Translations under genes and position numbers: made by a program
Assembly: GCA_000733355.1 (NCBI GenBank)
Contig: JNVV01000065.1
Coordinates: 136,726-200,725 of the forward strand
Source of the DNA: Falciphora oryzae
Taxonomy: Eukaryota > Ascomycota > Sordariomycetes > Magnaporthales > Magnaporthaceae
Length of the DNA: 64,000 bases
Direction: 5' to 3'
Notes under the pieces: generated by a model
What the model saw: the letters and a program-made list of their open reading frames with translations, nothing else
Told to the model about the DNA's origin: nothing
Database searches by the model: none
Part shown: positions 56,031 through 64,000 of the stretch, in pieces
Layout: each line of letters opens with the position of its first letter
Numbering within the stretch: position 1 is the first letter of the stretch

Positions 56031-56384
56031 ATGAAGTCCACCACCATCATCACGGCCCTCCTGGCCACCACCGCCTTCGCGGCGCCCCTGGCAGTTCCCG
56101 CCAAGCGCGCCACAGACACAGTCGCCTACTGGCTGCGCCTCGAGGCCCTGGCCACAGACGGCGAGGATGCCTACAAGGCCGAGGAGGACGCCGCCAACCC
56201 GGCCGCCGTCCTGGGCGACAAGAAGATCAAGATCAAGGTCAAGAAGGCCAAGCGCGCCGCCGACACGGTCGCGTACTGGCTCCGCCTCGAGGCCCTGGCA
56301 ACGGACGGCGAGGACGCCTACAAGGCCGAGGAGGACGCTGCTGACCCGGCAGCTGTTCTCGGAGAGAAAATGGCCAAGGCCTAA
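56031..56384 (+). CDS. two-repeat secreted peptide precursor, candidate dikaritin-type RiPP
   Basis: 117 codons. A signal peptide (residues 1-18, MKSTTIITALLATTAFAA) and a short spacer end in Lys-Arg at 25-26. Two near-identical repeats follow, 27-62 and 76-111. Each contains DTVAYWLRLEALATDG and then EDAYKAEEDAA-x-PAAVLG; only residues 28/77, 56/105 and 63/112 differ. The first ends in a Lys-rich linker (KKIKIKVKKAKR) with a second Lys-Arg at 74-75. Signal peptide, Kex2 sites and repeated core are the layout of UstA-type precursors and also of alpha-type mating pheromones. There is no Cys and no WCRxxGQxCW-like pheromone core. Tyr33/Tyr82 next to Trp, and Tyr48/Tyr97 in an acidic context, are candidate UstY targets. 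The neighbouring UstY genes favour a RiPP; the exact core is unknown. Confidence 0.75.
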   Translation: MKSTTIITALLATTAFAAPLAVPAKRATDTVAYWLRLEALATDGEDAYKAEEDAANPAAVLGDKKIKIKVKKAKRAADTVAYWLRLEALATDGEDAYKAEEDAADPAAVLGEKMAKA

Positions 56385-57058
56385 GCGGCGTTGCATGCGA
56401 GGCGGTCACGTCGAGGAATCAAACTGGTGATGCCACACGTGGGTGTTGCTATGGGAGGGTGGAGGCAATTTGGGTTGTGTGTATGTGTTGGATGGGATAT
56501 GTGGGTATAACTATCGATATTTAAGTTGAAAGGCTATTAACATAAGCCCTCGGCTTGAAACCAATGATGGGAGTATGTAATGGAGTGCGCCAGAGTAAAC
56601 CACTCGACTACATAGACCAAAAGATCCAACAGTTCAAGCACTTCGTACTTGAGTCCTCTGGCCCCAGTGTATATCAAGCCTACAGCGGTCCCCTACATGG
56701 CAACCCCGTTACAAAGTATTGTAAGAAGGGAGAAGTGAATAAAGCATGATAAGCTGAATTAAAATAAAGCGGAATAAATAAAAGGTGTTTAAAAGAAAGG
56801 ATTACACTATTAACTTTAATACGGTGGTATGCTGGAGTGAAGCAGCTTTGGTACAAAGCTGCTTAAATAAGTAATAACGCTTAAAGGGCATCCGTTACCA
56901 CTGTAATCTTTAACAGATTACTTAAAGGTTAAAATAGCTTGAAAGTGTTTCTCCTCTTGTTGAAACAAATTTAAACTTTAAAGCGAAACAGGTTTCCATA
57001 AACCTTTAAAGGGGCTTTTGTTTAAAATATCTCAAAGCAACAAGCGGTAAAAAGGATA

Positions 57059-57487
57059 ACGTGGTTCACAAGCGAGTGGACCACACAAGCGAGTGGGCCA
57101 CTTCCAAATCCCATACTAAACGCCGTTTCCGACCCCCTTGCTAAATCGACCAATTTTTATCCAAATCGATTAAATTTTGGCATACCGGCTTTTAATTATA
57201 AAATTAAATTTTTAAATTTTTTCTTTAAATTTTTATTACTAAATTGGGTTAGTTATTTAAAAATCTAGGTTTCACAGGGGTTAAATTAGTGCATCTAACC
57301 CGATTTAGTGCTAAAAAATTTAAGAAAATTACAAAAATTCAATTTTATAATTGAGAGTCACTATAACAAATTTTAGCTAATTTGGATAAAAATTAGTCGA
57401 TATAGCAAGGGGGTCGGAAACGGCGTTTAGTATGGGATTTGGAAGTGGCCCACTCGCTTGTGTGGTCCACTCGCTTGTGAACCACGT
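57059..57487. mobile_element. 429-bp MITE with about 125-bp terminal inverted repeats and TA duplication
   Basis: The left end begins ACGTGGTTCACAAGCGAGTG and the right end is its reverse complement. Pairing is nearly perfect for about 125 bases, and the element is flanked by TA on both sides (57057-57058, 57488-57489). The terminal part carries a direct repeat of ACAAGCGAGTGG. There is no coding capacity. TA duplication and long inverted repeats suggest a non-autonomous Tc1/mariner-type element. Confidence 0.8.
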
Positions 57488-57664
57488 TAGTTTTTTTTTT
57501 AAAAAAAAAAAAAAAAGAAAAGGCTAATAGCTATTACTAAAATGTGAAAAAAGCTCTGTTAAAACAAGCAAACTAAACGCCCCAAACTCTGTTCCAAACT
57601 CCAAATAACAGCGCAGCCGGAATTCCTTCTTGTGGGACTCCTACTTAGTTAACATCTTATGTTA

Positions 57665-58478
57665 AGTCAAGACCCCTACTTTGCGCCACCCCCACTTCCG
57701 GCCACCCCGATTCCCATACTAAATCGCCAAAACGTACCGTTTTCAATCCGCAATAGCAAATCGAAATAAAATCGCACAAATGCAAACCCAAAACCAATCG
57801 AAAGCGTTTTTTAAGGGCTTTGTAACAAGGCAAGTTTGTATTTTTAAAAGCCTTATAGGGCTAGGGATTCCGGCTCAAAGTTGAAGGTGCAAAATACATA
57901 CTAATTTTACGAAAATGTAAAGTAAAATAAATATTTAAATTTGGATTGAATAAAACCCGGGTATTTACGTTAATATAAAGTTTTAAAAGGGCTTTCCGTT
58001 ACGTAAAACCATATATTTATAACTATTTTTTTCATTTAAATAAAAAGTTAAAAGTTTTTCCCATATAAAAAGTTTGTTAGTAAAATATAAAATAATTTTT
58101 AATTAAATAGAAAAAAATAGGTTAAAGTATACGGTTTTATTTTTAAAGAGTCCTTTTTAAACTCCATATTATATAAAATACCAAAGCCTAATCGGATATA
58201 AATTTAAAGATTTATTTAATTGTGTAATGTCGTAAAATTAGCATGTATTTTGGACCTTTGTTTTCAAATTTAAATTTTCAGATTTATCAGTACCTAAGAA
58301 ATCCAAAATTAATATTTTTGAAAAGCGTTAAAAAACGGCTTTCGATTGGCTTTAGGTTTGCATTTGTGCGATTTTATTTGGATTTGCTATTGCGGATTGA
58401 AAACGGTACGTTTTGGCGATTTAGTATGGGAATCGGGGTGGCCGGAAGTGGGGGTGGCGCAAAGTAGGGGTCTTGACT
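57665..58478. mobile_element. 814-bp MITE-like element with about 150-bp terminal inverted repeats and TA duplication
   Basis: The left end begins AGTCAAGACCCCTACTTTGC and the right end is its reverse complement, with a few mismatches over about 150 bases. TA flanks both ends (57663-57664, 58479-58480). The interior is very AT-rich and has no open frame. It shares the string CCCATACTAAA with the ends of the neighbouring 429-bp element, so the two may be related families. Confidence 0.8.
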
Positions 58479-58480
58479 TA

Positions 58481-59928
58481 GTGAACGCGAAGTCGCTGCT
58501 TTCCCCTCCGGTTTGGCGGACCTTCTAATTGGGTCTAGCGCGATCGGGCCGCTTCGATTCTTCACGCTGCAGCATAAATACAGCCCTTCCCCCTCGACGT
58601 TCTTTGTTTGTACTTTTGACTTCATCGACGCCATCTTCGCTTCTGTCATGGCTGACAGAGGGCCTGGGCCGGCCACGTGACCTGCCTCCAGGCACCCACA
58701 AATATCTTGCACCCAGGGCCTCCGGCCCTGGTGCCTGCAATTCTTCCTAATACAACCCACCTAACCACCAATTCTGACGACCTACCTATCGGCTCTCACA
58801 GCTTCCCTGCACTTGACATTTCAAAATTTCCGCACACTCCGTCTCGTCCTTGACCCTCGCTGCTCTCCTGTTATTCAACTGTTCTCTGCCACTGCGGGCG
58901 AGGTCGTCCACTTCCGCCTGCTCTTTGGCAATGCCTTCTACCCCGGCCGGCTGGCGAGCTGCAAGACCTACGACGCGGGAGGCAAGGAGGTGTGGGGGCC
59001 CGACACGACGCAGAGCGACGCCAACAACGTCGTCTCCGAGTACCACGGTGCGGATGCTCCCCGGGGCGCTGTGGCCTGGCCTGCCTGGCAGAGCGAGGTG
59101 CCGGCCCCTGCGGCCACCGTATAAGCTGGCTGCGCTTGTTCGCTGGCTGGCAGTCTCGCTGGACGTGGAAACGCGATGGCATCAACGATTGTCGGAATAC
59201 TGTGTCTGGTAGCCGCTCGATTGAGGGCCTGTTTGCCTGTAGCGGTTTTCAAGTTTCTTGGGTCCCTGTCGGTTTTTCTCCCTTATTTTCGCCGTGGAGG
59301 CAGTTGTTTGATCAGCCCGGATTGCCGAAGGTATATACCGGGCTATATAAGGGGTACATGTGGCTATTACGACGTTAGAAAGGTGAGCATGAACGCGACT
59401 CGTCGCCCTGGTTGAAAAGGATACTTCTAGCGGGTCAAATTTTCAAATTTTTTAAGCTTTTACAAGGGCCAGGGAGCCCCCGACGCGATCTGCAAACTGG
59501 TCCTCAGGCGGTTGTTAGAAATAGTATGGAAAAACTTGAAAATAGGGCTATAGGCAAATAGGCCCTGAGATGATAGCGATTCTTACAATCCCCTGCTCTA
59601 ATCTCCGACTACTTTCGGCCATGCTCGTGACTGTTCACATGTTTCCAGGTGCACCACGCAGCCGCTTGGTGTGTGAGCAAGCTATTCCTGGTCAGCCCCT
59701 ATGCTACGATAGAGCTAAACTCGGATGCCAGAACTTAAAACTAGTGGTTTACCCTAACTGTAACGTCAAATCCGGCTCTCGGTGTGATTCTGAATCTTAA
59801 ACAAAACATTGGATGAGGCCCGAGGGGCATGACGACGAGCGGGCGAATCATCCTATAAATGATAGGCTTCCTGCATTTCGACAGCGCCCAAACGCACGCC
59901 AAGGATTAGGAATGATAAAAACATCGAC
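58481..59928. other. intergenic, one doubtful coding fragment
   Basis: A plus-strand frame at 58813-59124 has a protein-like stretch (HFRLLFGNAFYPGRLASCKT) but no signal peptide, domain or convincing splice sites. It may be a gene fragment. The rest appears to be promoter of the MFS gene. Confidence 0.35.
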
Positions 59929-61344
59929 ATGGATGAGCCCAAGCCCACGCCATCACCACCGCCGCCGCCGGCGAGAGCGGACCCGGAAGCGGCCCAGGAG
60001 CCGGCCGCTTCGCCCTGCCCACCGCCGCGGCCGCCACGAAAGATCGCCCAGGCGAAGTGGGCCCTCCTGGCCATGGCCTTCTTCATGGCCGACGTCAACA
60101 ACGCACTCGGCCCCTTCCTCGGCGTCTTCCTCCAGGAGCACGGCTGGGCGCCCGGCCTCATCGGCTCCGTCATGACCGCCGGCGGCGTCGCGGCCCTGAT
60201 CGCGTCGACGCCCATCGGCGCCCTCGTCGATGCCACCACGCACAAGCGCTCCCTGTCCGCGGCCGGGACCCTCGTCGCCATGGCGGCGCTGGTCGCGACG
60301 CTGCTGGGGCCGCGCCTGCCGCCGCTCACCTTCGCCGCGCAGGTCGTCGCCGTCGTGGCCGGCAACGTGCTGATGCCCACGCTCGTGGCCATGACGCTGG
60401 GCGTGGCGGGCGGCGGCCGGGACGGCTTCGCGCGCCTCAACGGTCGCAACCAGGCCGCCAACCACGCGGGCAACATGACCGGCGCGGGGCTGTCGGCGCT
60501 GCTCGGCCAGCGGTACGGCATGCCCGCCGTTTTCTACCTGGCCTGGGGGTTCGGATGCGCCACCGTCGCGGCCGTGCTGTGCGTGCCCCGGGGCGCCGTC
60601 GACCACCAGGCGGCCCGGGGCCTCTGCGGCGAGCCGACACCACCGGGACAAAGAGAGCAGGAGGGGGCCCCGCCGGCCGGGCAAGCGGACGCCGCCGCCG
60701 GCAGACGGCGCGACGATGGCCACGCGGAGGCGTGGAAGCAGCTGCTGCGGCACCGGGAGCTCGTGGTGCTGGGGCTCGCGCTGATGGCGTACCACCTCGG
60801 CAACGCGGCATTCCTGCCGCTGTACGGGCAGGCCGTGGTGGCGGAGCGCAAGGCGGACCCGGCGGCCTTCACAGGGCTGACGATCGTGGTCGCGCAGGGC
60901 ACCATGGTCGTTATGGCGCTGGGCGCGTCGTGGGCCGTGGCGCGCGGGCTCTGCGGCTACTGGCCGGTGCTTCTCGTGTCCTTCTGCTCCCTGCCGGTGC
61001 GCGCGGCGCTTGGGGCAACCTTCATCGAGGCCTGGGGCGTGTGGCCGGTGCAGGTGCTTGATGGCATTGGGGCCGGGTTGCAGAGCGTGGCGGTCCCGGG
61101 GACCGTGGCACAGATTCTCGCGCACACCGGACGGGTCAACGTCGGTATCGGCGCGGTTGCGACGGCGCAGCTTGTGGGCTCGTCGCTATCCCCGCTGCTG
61201 GCGGGCTGGATTGCCCAGCTCCGGGGCTACAATGTTGCCCTGTACGTCTTGGGCATTTTTCCCTTGATATCCGTCGCCTTGTGGGTCTCGACTCCTATCT
61301 TGTCGCGCATCAAATCTCGAAGCCTCACGGCAGCGGAAAGATGA
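59929..61344 (+). CDS. MFS-type transporter
   Basis: An uninterrupted 471-residue frame. A Pro-rich cytosolic N-terminus (MDEPKPTPSPPPPPARADPE) is followed by about twelve hydrophobic helices in two halves, split by a charged loop (about 60600-60740). After helix 2, GALVDATTHKRSLS fits the G-x-x-x-D-(R/K) loop motif of the major facilitator superfamily. GNVLMPTLVAMTLG and ARLNGRNQAANHAGN are typical of a subgroup of MFS_1 proteins. The substrate is unknown. It lies 3.5 kb from the peptide precursor, across the AT-rich block, and could export the peptide product; that link rests only on position. Confidence 0.75.
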   Translation: MDEPKPTPSPPPPPARADPEAAQEPAASPCPPPRPPRKIAQAKWALLAMAFFMADVNNALGPFLGVFLQEHGWAPGLIGSVMTAGGVAALIASTPIGALVDATTHKRSLSAAGTLVAMAALVATLLGPRLPPLTFAAQVVAVVAGNVLMPTLVAMTLGVAGGGRDGFARLNGRNQAANHAGNMTGAGLSALLGQRYGMPAVFYLAWGFGCATVAAVLCVPRGAVDHQAARGLCGEPTPPGQREQEGAPPAGQADAAAGRRRDDGHAEAWKQLLRHRELVVLGLALMAYHLGNAAFLPLYGQAVVAERKADPAAFTGLTIVVAQGTMVVMALGASWAVARGLCGYWPVLLVSFCSLPVRAALGATFIEAWGVWPVQVLDGIGAGLQSVAVPGTVAQILAHTGRVNVGIGAVATAQLVGSSLSPLLAGWIAQLRGYNVALYVLGIFPLISVALWVSTPILSRIKSRSLTAAER

Positions 61345-61640
61345 GATGGGCGGGGACGTCTCTTGTTCTTCTACGGTACTTTTCCAATCACCTTTCATGG
61401 TTCGGTTATGGATTCGACCGCACATGCTGTCTGTTGTATAAATAGCCCAGGCTGTATCGCAGCCATGAAAGAGTATCCTGAACTTGTCCACTCCCTACCT
61501 ATTAGCCCCAGCTGCTGCTCCTTTTCTCTTCATTGCGCAAGAACGGGAGATGGTGCGATGTGCATGGTAACCAGTCCTTCCTGGCTCACATGCCCTTGGC
61601 CCGTGGGCGGGGACAGGAAATCGCGTTCCTTCTTCTTCAC

Positions 61641-62033
61641 TCAAGCCAGGTCCATGGCTAGAAGCCCCGGTGGTGCGTGAGAAAGATCGCTGAGCACGAA
61701 AATGCCTCGTACCTCATCGCTGGTTTTCCAATAGTTCTCCATTCTCACCTCGCCGAACGCGTCGTAAAGGGCATCCCGCTGCGCCATCTCGACCTGCTCT
61801 AGGGTTAGAAGCGTTCCAAACGCTGAAAGGCAGCCGCCAAGGTCGGCGCTTCGGTCAAGGCACGACTTCCACTCTCGGTCCAGATGGGCCACGGCGCAGC
61901 CCCGGTCGATAATGTTGCCCGCTCTATCCCCAATGGCTATCAGGAGTTGGAACGGATCGGAGGCGTTACGCTTGATGCCCAGCCGTTCCTCTACTTTTAG
62001 CCAAAACCAGGGGAACTGGAAGGGGTTACCCAT
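61641..62033 (-). CDS. small hypothetical protein
   Basis: A 130-codon frame that reads like a globular protein: MGNPFQFPWFWLKVEERLGI at the start, LLIAIGDRAGNIIDRGCAVA, and LEQVEMAQRDALYDAFGEVR near the end. It has no signal peptide or membrane segment, and I do not recognise the family. It lies between the MFS gene and the fragment at 62446. Confidence 0.45.
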   Translation of the reverse strand: MGNPFQFPWFWLKVEERLGIKRNASDPFQLLIAIGDRAGNIIDRGCAVAHLDREWKSCLDRSADLGGCLSAFGTLLTLEQVEMAQRDALYDAFGEVRMENYWKTSDEVRGIFVLSDLSHAPPGLLAMDLA

Positions 62034-62445
62034 GGTCGAGAACTATTGCAAATCCAGTTTGGTATGAGGACGGGGGTCCTGGTCAAGCCAGGTGAAGGTG
62101 GTGATAGCGGGTATGGATTCGAGGTGGTTGCGGTAAGCACAGGCCTTGCACGACGAGGTTACCAGATAATCGTGGTGGACGTCGGGTCTGATGGGAACAG
62201 AAACCCCAAAATGAATTTGCGCGCCGGGCCAGCATCCCGCAATCCCCGTGTTCCTCCGAAATGACCAGCCGGATGTGTTCCTTATGATGTGGAAATAGGC
62301 CTTTGATGATCTAAGTAAAGATCTCCGTCGACGCAGGGGCGTCGGGCCTCACTTCTTGTATGTACGAGGGAGAGATAGCGAACAGGATCCCTCTGATGTA
62401 GAGGTGGGAACCGAGTTGTTCGGAGCCGTTGCAGGATCCGGCAAA

Positions 62446-62700
62446 CTACCCGCCCAGGGAGAGCCGGGTGATGCCGACGAGCTTAGGGTCCCGGGCGCGA
62501 AGGTCGATAAGAAAATCGACAAGGAGGCCCGCATGGGGTCTTTTGCCATCCTCGTCGTCAGCGTAGGCCTCTGGAACGGTCGGGTACACGTCCACGACGT
62601 CGAGCTCGGGGCTCAGGTGTACGGACAGGTAGACGGCCCGGCACTTGGAGCTGACGCGTAGAAAGGCGGGCGACAGGGCAGACCAGGCCAGCTGGCGGCG
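62446..62700 (-). pseudogene. coding fragment, unknown
   Basis: The minus-strand frame ending at 62446 contains a protein-like stretch (HLSPELDVVDVYPTVPEAYA, then LLVDFLIDLRARDPKLVGI). Upstream of about 62700 it loses protein character and no splice model could be built. It may be the 3' end of a decayed gene. Confidence 0.3.
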
Positions 62701-62975
62701 GCGTGTGGCAGCTCGATGCCGGGGATTGACGTGCTGTTTGTTGTTGGGTTCATTCCATTTTGTCGGAGGTGATCTGTGCCCCATGCACAGGCCGGGATCT
62801 GCCTGATAGGTGCTAGCAGATCTGAGCATCCAACCCTCGGCCATTTCTGCAAGACGCAGTCACGTGCCATACACATCAACATGAGACCAGATACAGATTA
62901 AGTTAGCATTACAAGCTAGGACGTTAGCTGAAAAAGACATTATTCGTAAACCTATAACCCGTGCTCCCCTCGCAG

Positions 62976-64000
62976 CTACCTCGCCGCCGCCGTCCCGTTC
63001 GAATACCGAATCGAGAACGGCACCGTCTCGACGACGTCCCAGTCGCCCGGCACCGACTCGTCGCCAAAGATGCGCAGCGCGCTGGCCACCATCTTGTACG
63101 ACCCCGCGGGCAGCACCAAGCCGTCCTCGAGCAGGCCCGTGAGGTACACCCTCTGCTGGACAGCGGCGATGTACCTCAGCGGCGAGCCCGCCGGCTCTCC
63201 GATGGCCGGGATGCCCGTCGGCGTCTTCTTGGTGTTCCTGCCCGCGTCCGACAGCGACGCCACGTGCACGTGCAGCACGCGCGTGCCCAAGGACGGGCCG
63301 AGCAGCATGTTTGGCAGGCGGCCGTTGTCGTCCGAGTTGGGCGCGCGCTTCGGGTTGGGCGGGGGAAGCGTGTAGGACGCGTTGGCGGCGGCGGGGGAGC
63401 CGAAGCTGGCGAGGTATGAATTGCGCGCGGGCAGGACGGGCGTGTCGTGCATGCTGCCGACCACTCCCAGGTAGGGGAGCACGAGGTGCTCGGCCCGCGT
63501 GCTGTTAATGCTGACGTAGCCGCTGTAGACGGGCAGGCGCGTGGCGTTGACGCCCTGCGGCGGCACCACATTGACCTTGACCTGGGCCGAGCCGCCGGCC
63601 GGCACGGTGACGGTATCGGGGCTGAAGCTGAGCCTGGCCCAGGCGTCCACTATGGGGTTGGGGAAGCCGGCCAGCACGTCGCCCGTAAAGGTCGAGACGG
63701 TCGTGTACATGGTCGGGGCATGCATGTGTCCGACCTCGTAGGTCGCCTCCTCGGACCCCACGTTCTGGATGGTAAAGGTGCGCTCGGCGATGAAGTGGTC
63801 CGAGTCGTTGAGCGCGATGTTGCGCACGTCGAACACGGTCTTGGCAAAGACGGCGTCGTAGGCCTGCACCAGGCCCGCGCCGACCTGCGGGACAGGCGCG
63901 AGGGCGCCGGGGCTCACGGCCTTGCCGTCGAACCAGGGCAGAGGCTTGGCGGTGGATGAGATGATGCGGGCGAAGAGGTTGCCGTCAAGCTTGCCTCCCC
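62976..64000 (-). CDS. subtilisin-like serine protease, C-terminal part
   Basis: The frame is open to the window edge, so the N-terminus and the Asp/His/Ser catalytic residues lie outside. The visible 340 residues begin just past the protease core: LFARIISSTAKPLPWFDGKA and PVPQVGAGLVQAYDAVF, the helix that ends the S8 domain. A fibronectin-III-like domain of the C5a-peptidase/minor extracellular protease type follows (TFTIQNVGSEEATYEVGHMH, TVPAGGSAQVKVNVVPP, LPVYSGYVSINST). The last part (LPAGSYKMVASALRIFGDE) is another beta domain. Such fungal S8A proteases are secreted and act on extracellular protein. Subtilases of the Fn3 type are common in saprotrophs. Confidence 0.85.
   Translation of the reverse strand, partial: GGKLDGNLFARIISSTAKPLPWFDGKAVSPGALAPVPQVGAGLVQAYDAVFAKTVFDVRNIALNDSDHFIAERTFTIQNVGSEEATYEVGHMHAPTMYTTVSTFTGDVLAGFPNPIVDAWARLSFSPDTVTVPAGGSAQVKVNVVPPQGVNATRLPVYSGYVSINSTRAEHLVLPYLGVVGSMHDTPVLPARNSYLASFGSPAAANASYTLPPPNPKRAPNSDDNGRLPNMLLGPSLGTRVLHVHVASLSDAGRNTKKTPTGIPAIGEPAGSPLRYIAAVQQRVYLTGLLEDGLVLPAGSYKMVASALRIFGDESVPGDWDVVETVPFSIRYSNGTAAAR

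Larger units (their letters stand above)
56760..58480. other. AT-rich, gene-free block with transposon remnants
   Basis: Base composition drops sharply to AT-rich, with many short A/T runs and no coding frame. Two inverted-repeat elements (57059-57487 and 57665-58478) make up most of it. The composition fits a repeat-bearing block exposed to RIP. Confidence 0.65.

Noticed and set aside
56031..56384. CRISPR-like or minisatellite array
   Set aside because: There are only two copies, in a coding frame with a signal peptide and Kex2 sites; a peptide precursor explains them.
59953..61125. 390-codon minus frame and 334-codon plus frame over the MFS gene
   Set aside because: Shadows of the transporter; His/Arg/Ala-biased with no domain.

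Overview
This window looks like nuclear DNA of a filamentous ascomycete, probably a Sordariomycete and possibly from the Sordariales/Chaetomiaceae. The evidence is GC-rich genes with short GT-AG introns, fungal-only families (HET, Clr5, UstY/DUF3328, RAVE subunit Rav2), many small secreted proteins, and gene-poor AT-rich blocks with inverted-repeat elements. Two runs of N (21697-21737 and 49502-49565) show it is a draft assembly.

Layout. 1-1412: 3' part of a membrane-anchored surface protein with a decapeptide repeat tail. 2042-3084: secreted protein broken at a G22 tract. 4245-7763: a small coiled-coil gene facing a long helical-protein gene that carries premature stops. 7998-14547: secreted and wall-type genes (Ser/Thr-rich mucin, Kex2-type repeat protein, Cys-rich GPI protein, frameshifted Asn-Gly-Thr-rich protein). 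14683-18133: large AAA+ ATPase. 19165-22431: small unknown gene, a 229-bp inverted-repeat element, and a frameshifted secreted Gln/Pro-rich gene. 22941-24997: decayed HET gene. 27142-27516: small GPI wall protein beside about 4.4 kb without a gene. 31980-35841: Clr5-ankyrin protein. 36062-46077: conserved housekeeping block (POP7, RAV2, NIPSNAP, ATP18, FSH1-type hydrolase, RPN5). 46880-47040: tRNA-like Pol III unit. 47570-49260: decayed ankyrin/STAND-type gene. 49735-61344: candidate peptide natural-product locus. 61641-64000: small unknown gene, a coding fragment and the 3' part of a subtilase.

The most interesting region is 51311-56384. Two tandem UstYa/UstYb-like (DUF3328) genes, each with two HxxHC motifs and an N-terminal membrane anchor, lie 1.4 kb from a short secreted precursor. 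That precursor has two near-identical Tyr/Trp-containing repeats, each preceded by Lys-Arg. This is the minimal gene set of fungal dikaritin-type RiPP clusters. An MFS transporter lies 3.5 kb beyond the precursor, and another small secreted protein lies on the opposite side. The core sequence does not match the ustiloxin, asperipin, phomopsin or victorin cores that I know.

A second theme is decay of accessory genes. The HET gene, the ankyrin gene, two low-complexity secreted genes and the long helical gene all have single-base frameshifts or premature stops, while the housekeeping block is intact. Some breaks may be assembly errors in homopolymers. Two stops in the helical gene fit C-to-T change in CpA context, as in repeat-induced point mutation (RIP). 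Intron boundaries were deduced by eye from splice motifs and frame agreement and have no transcript support.
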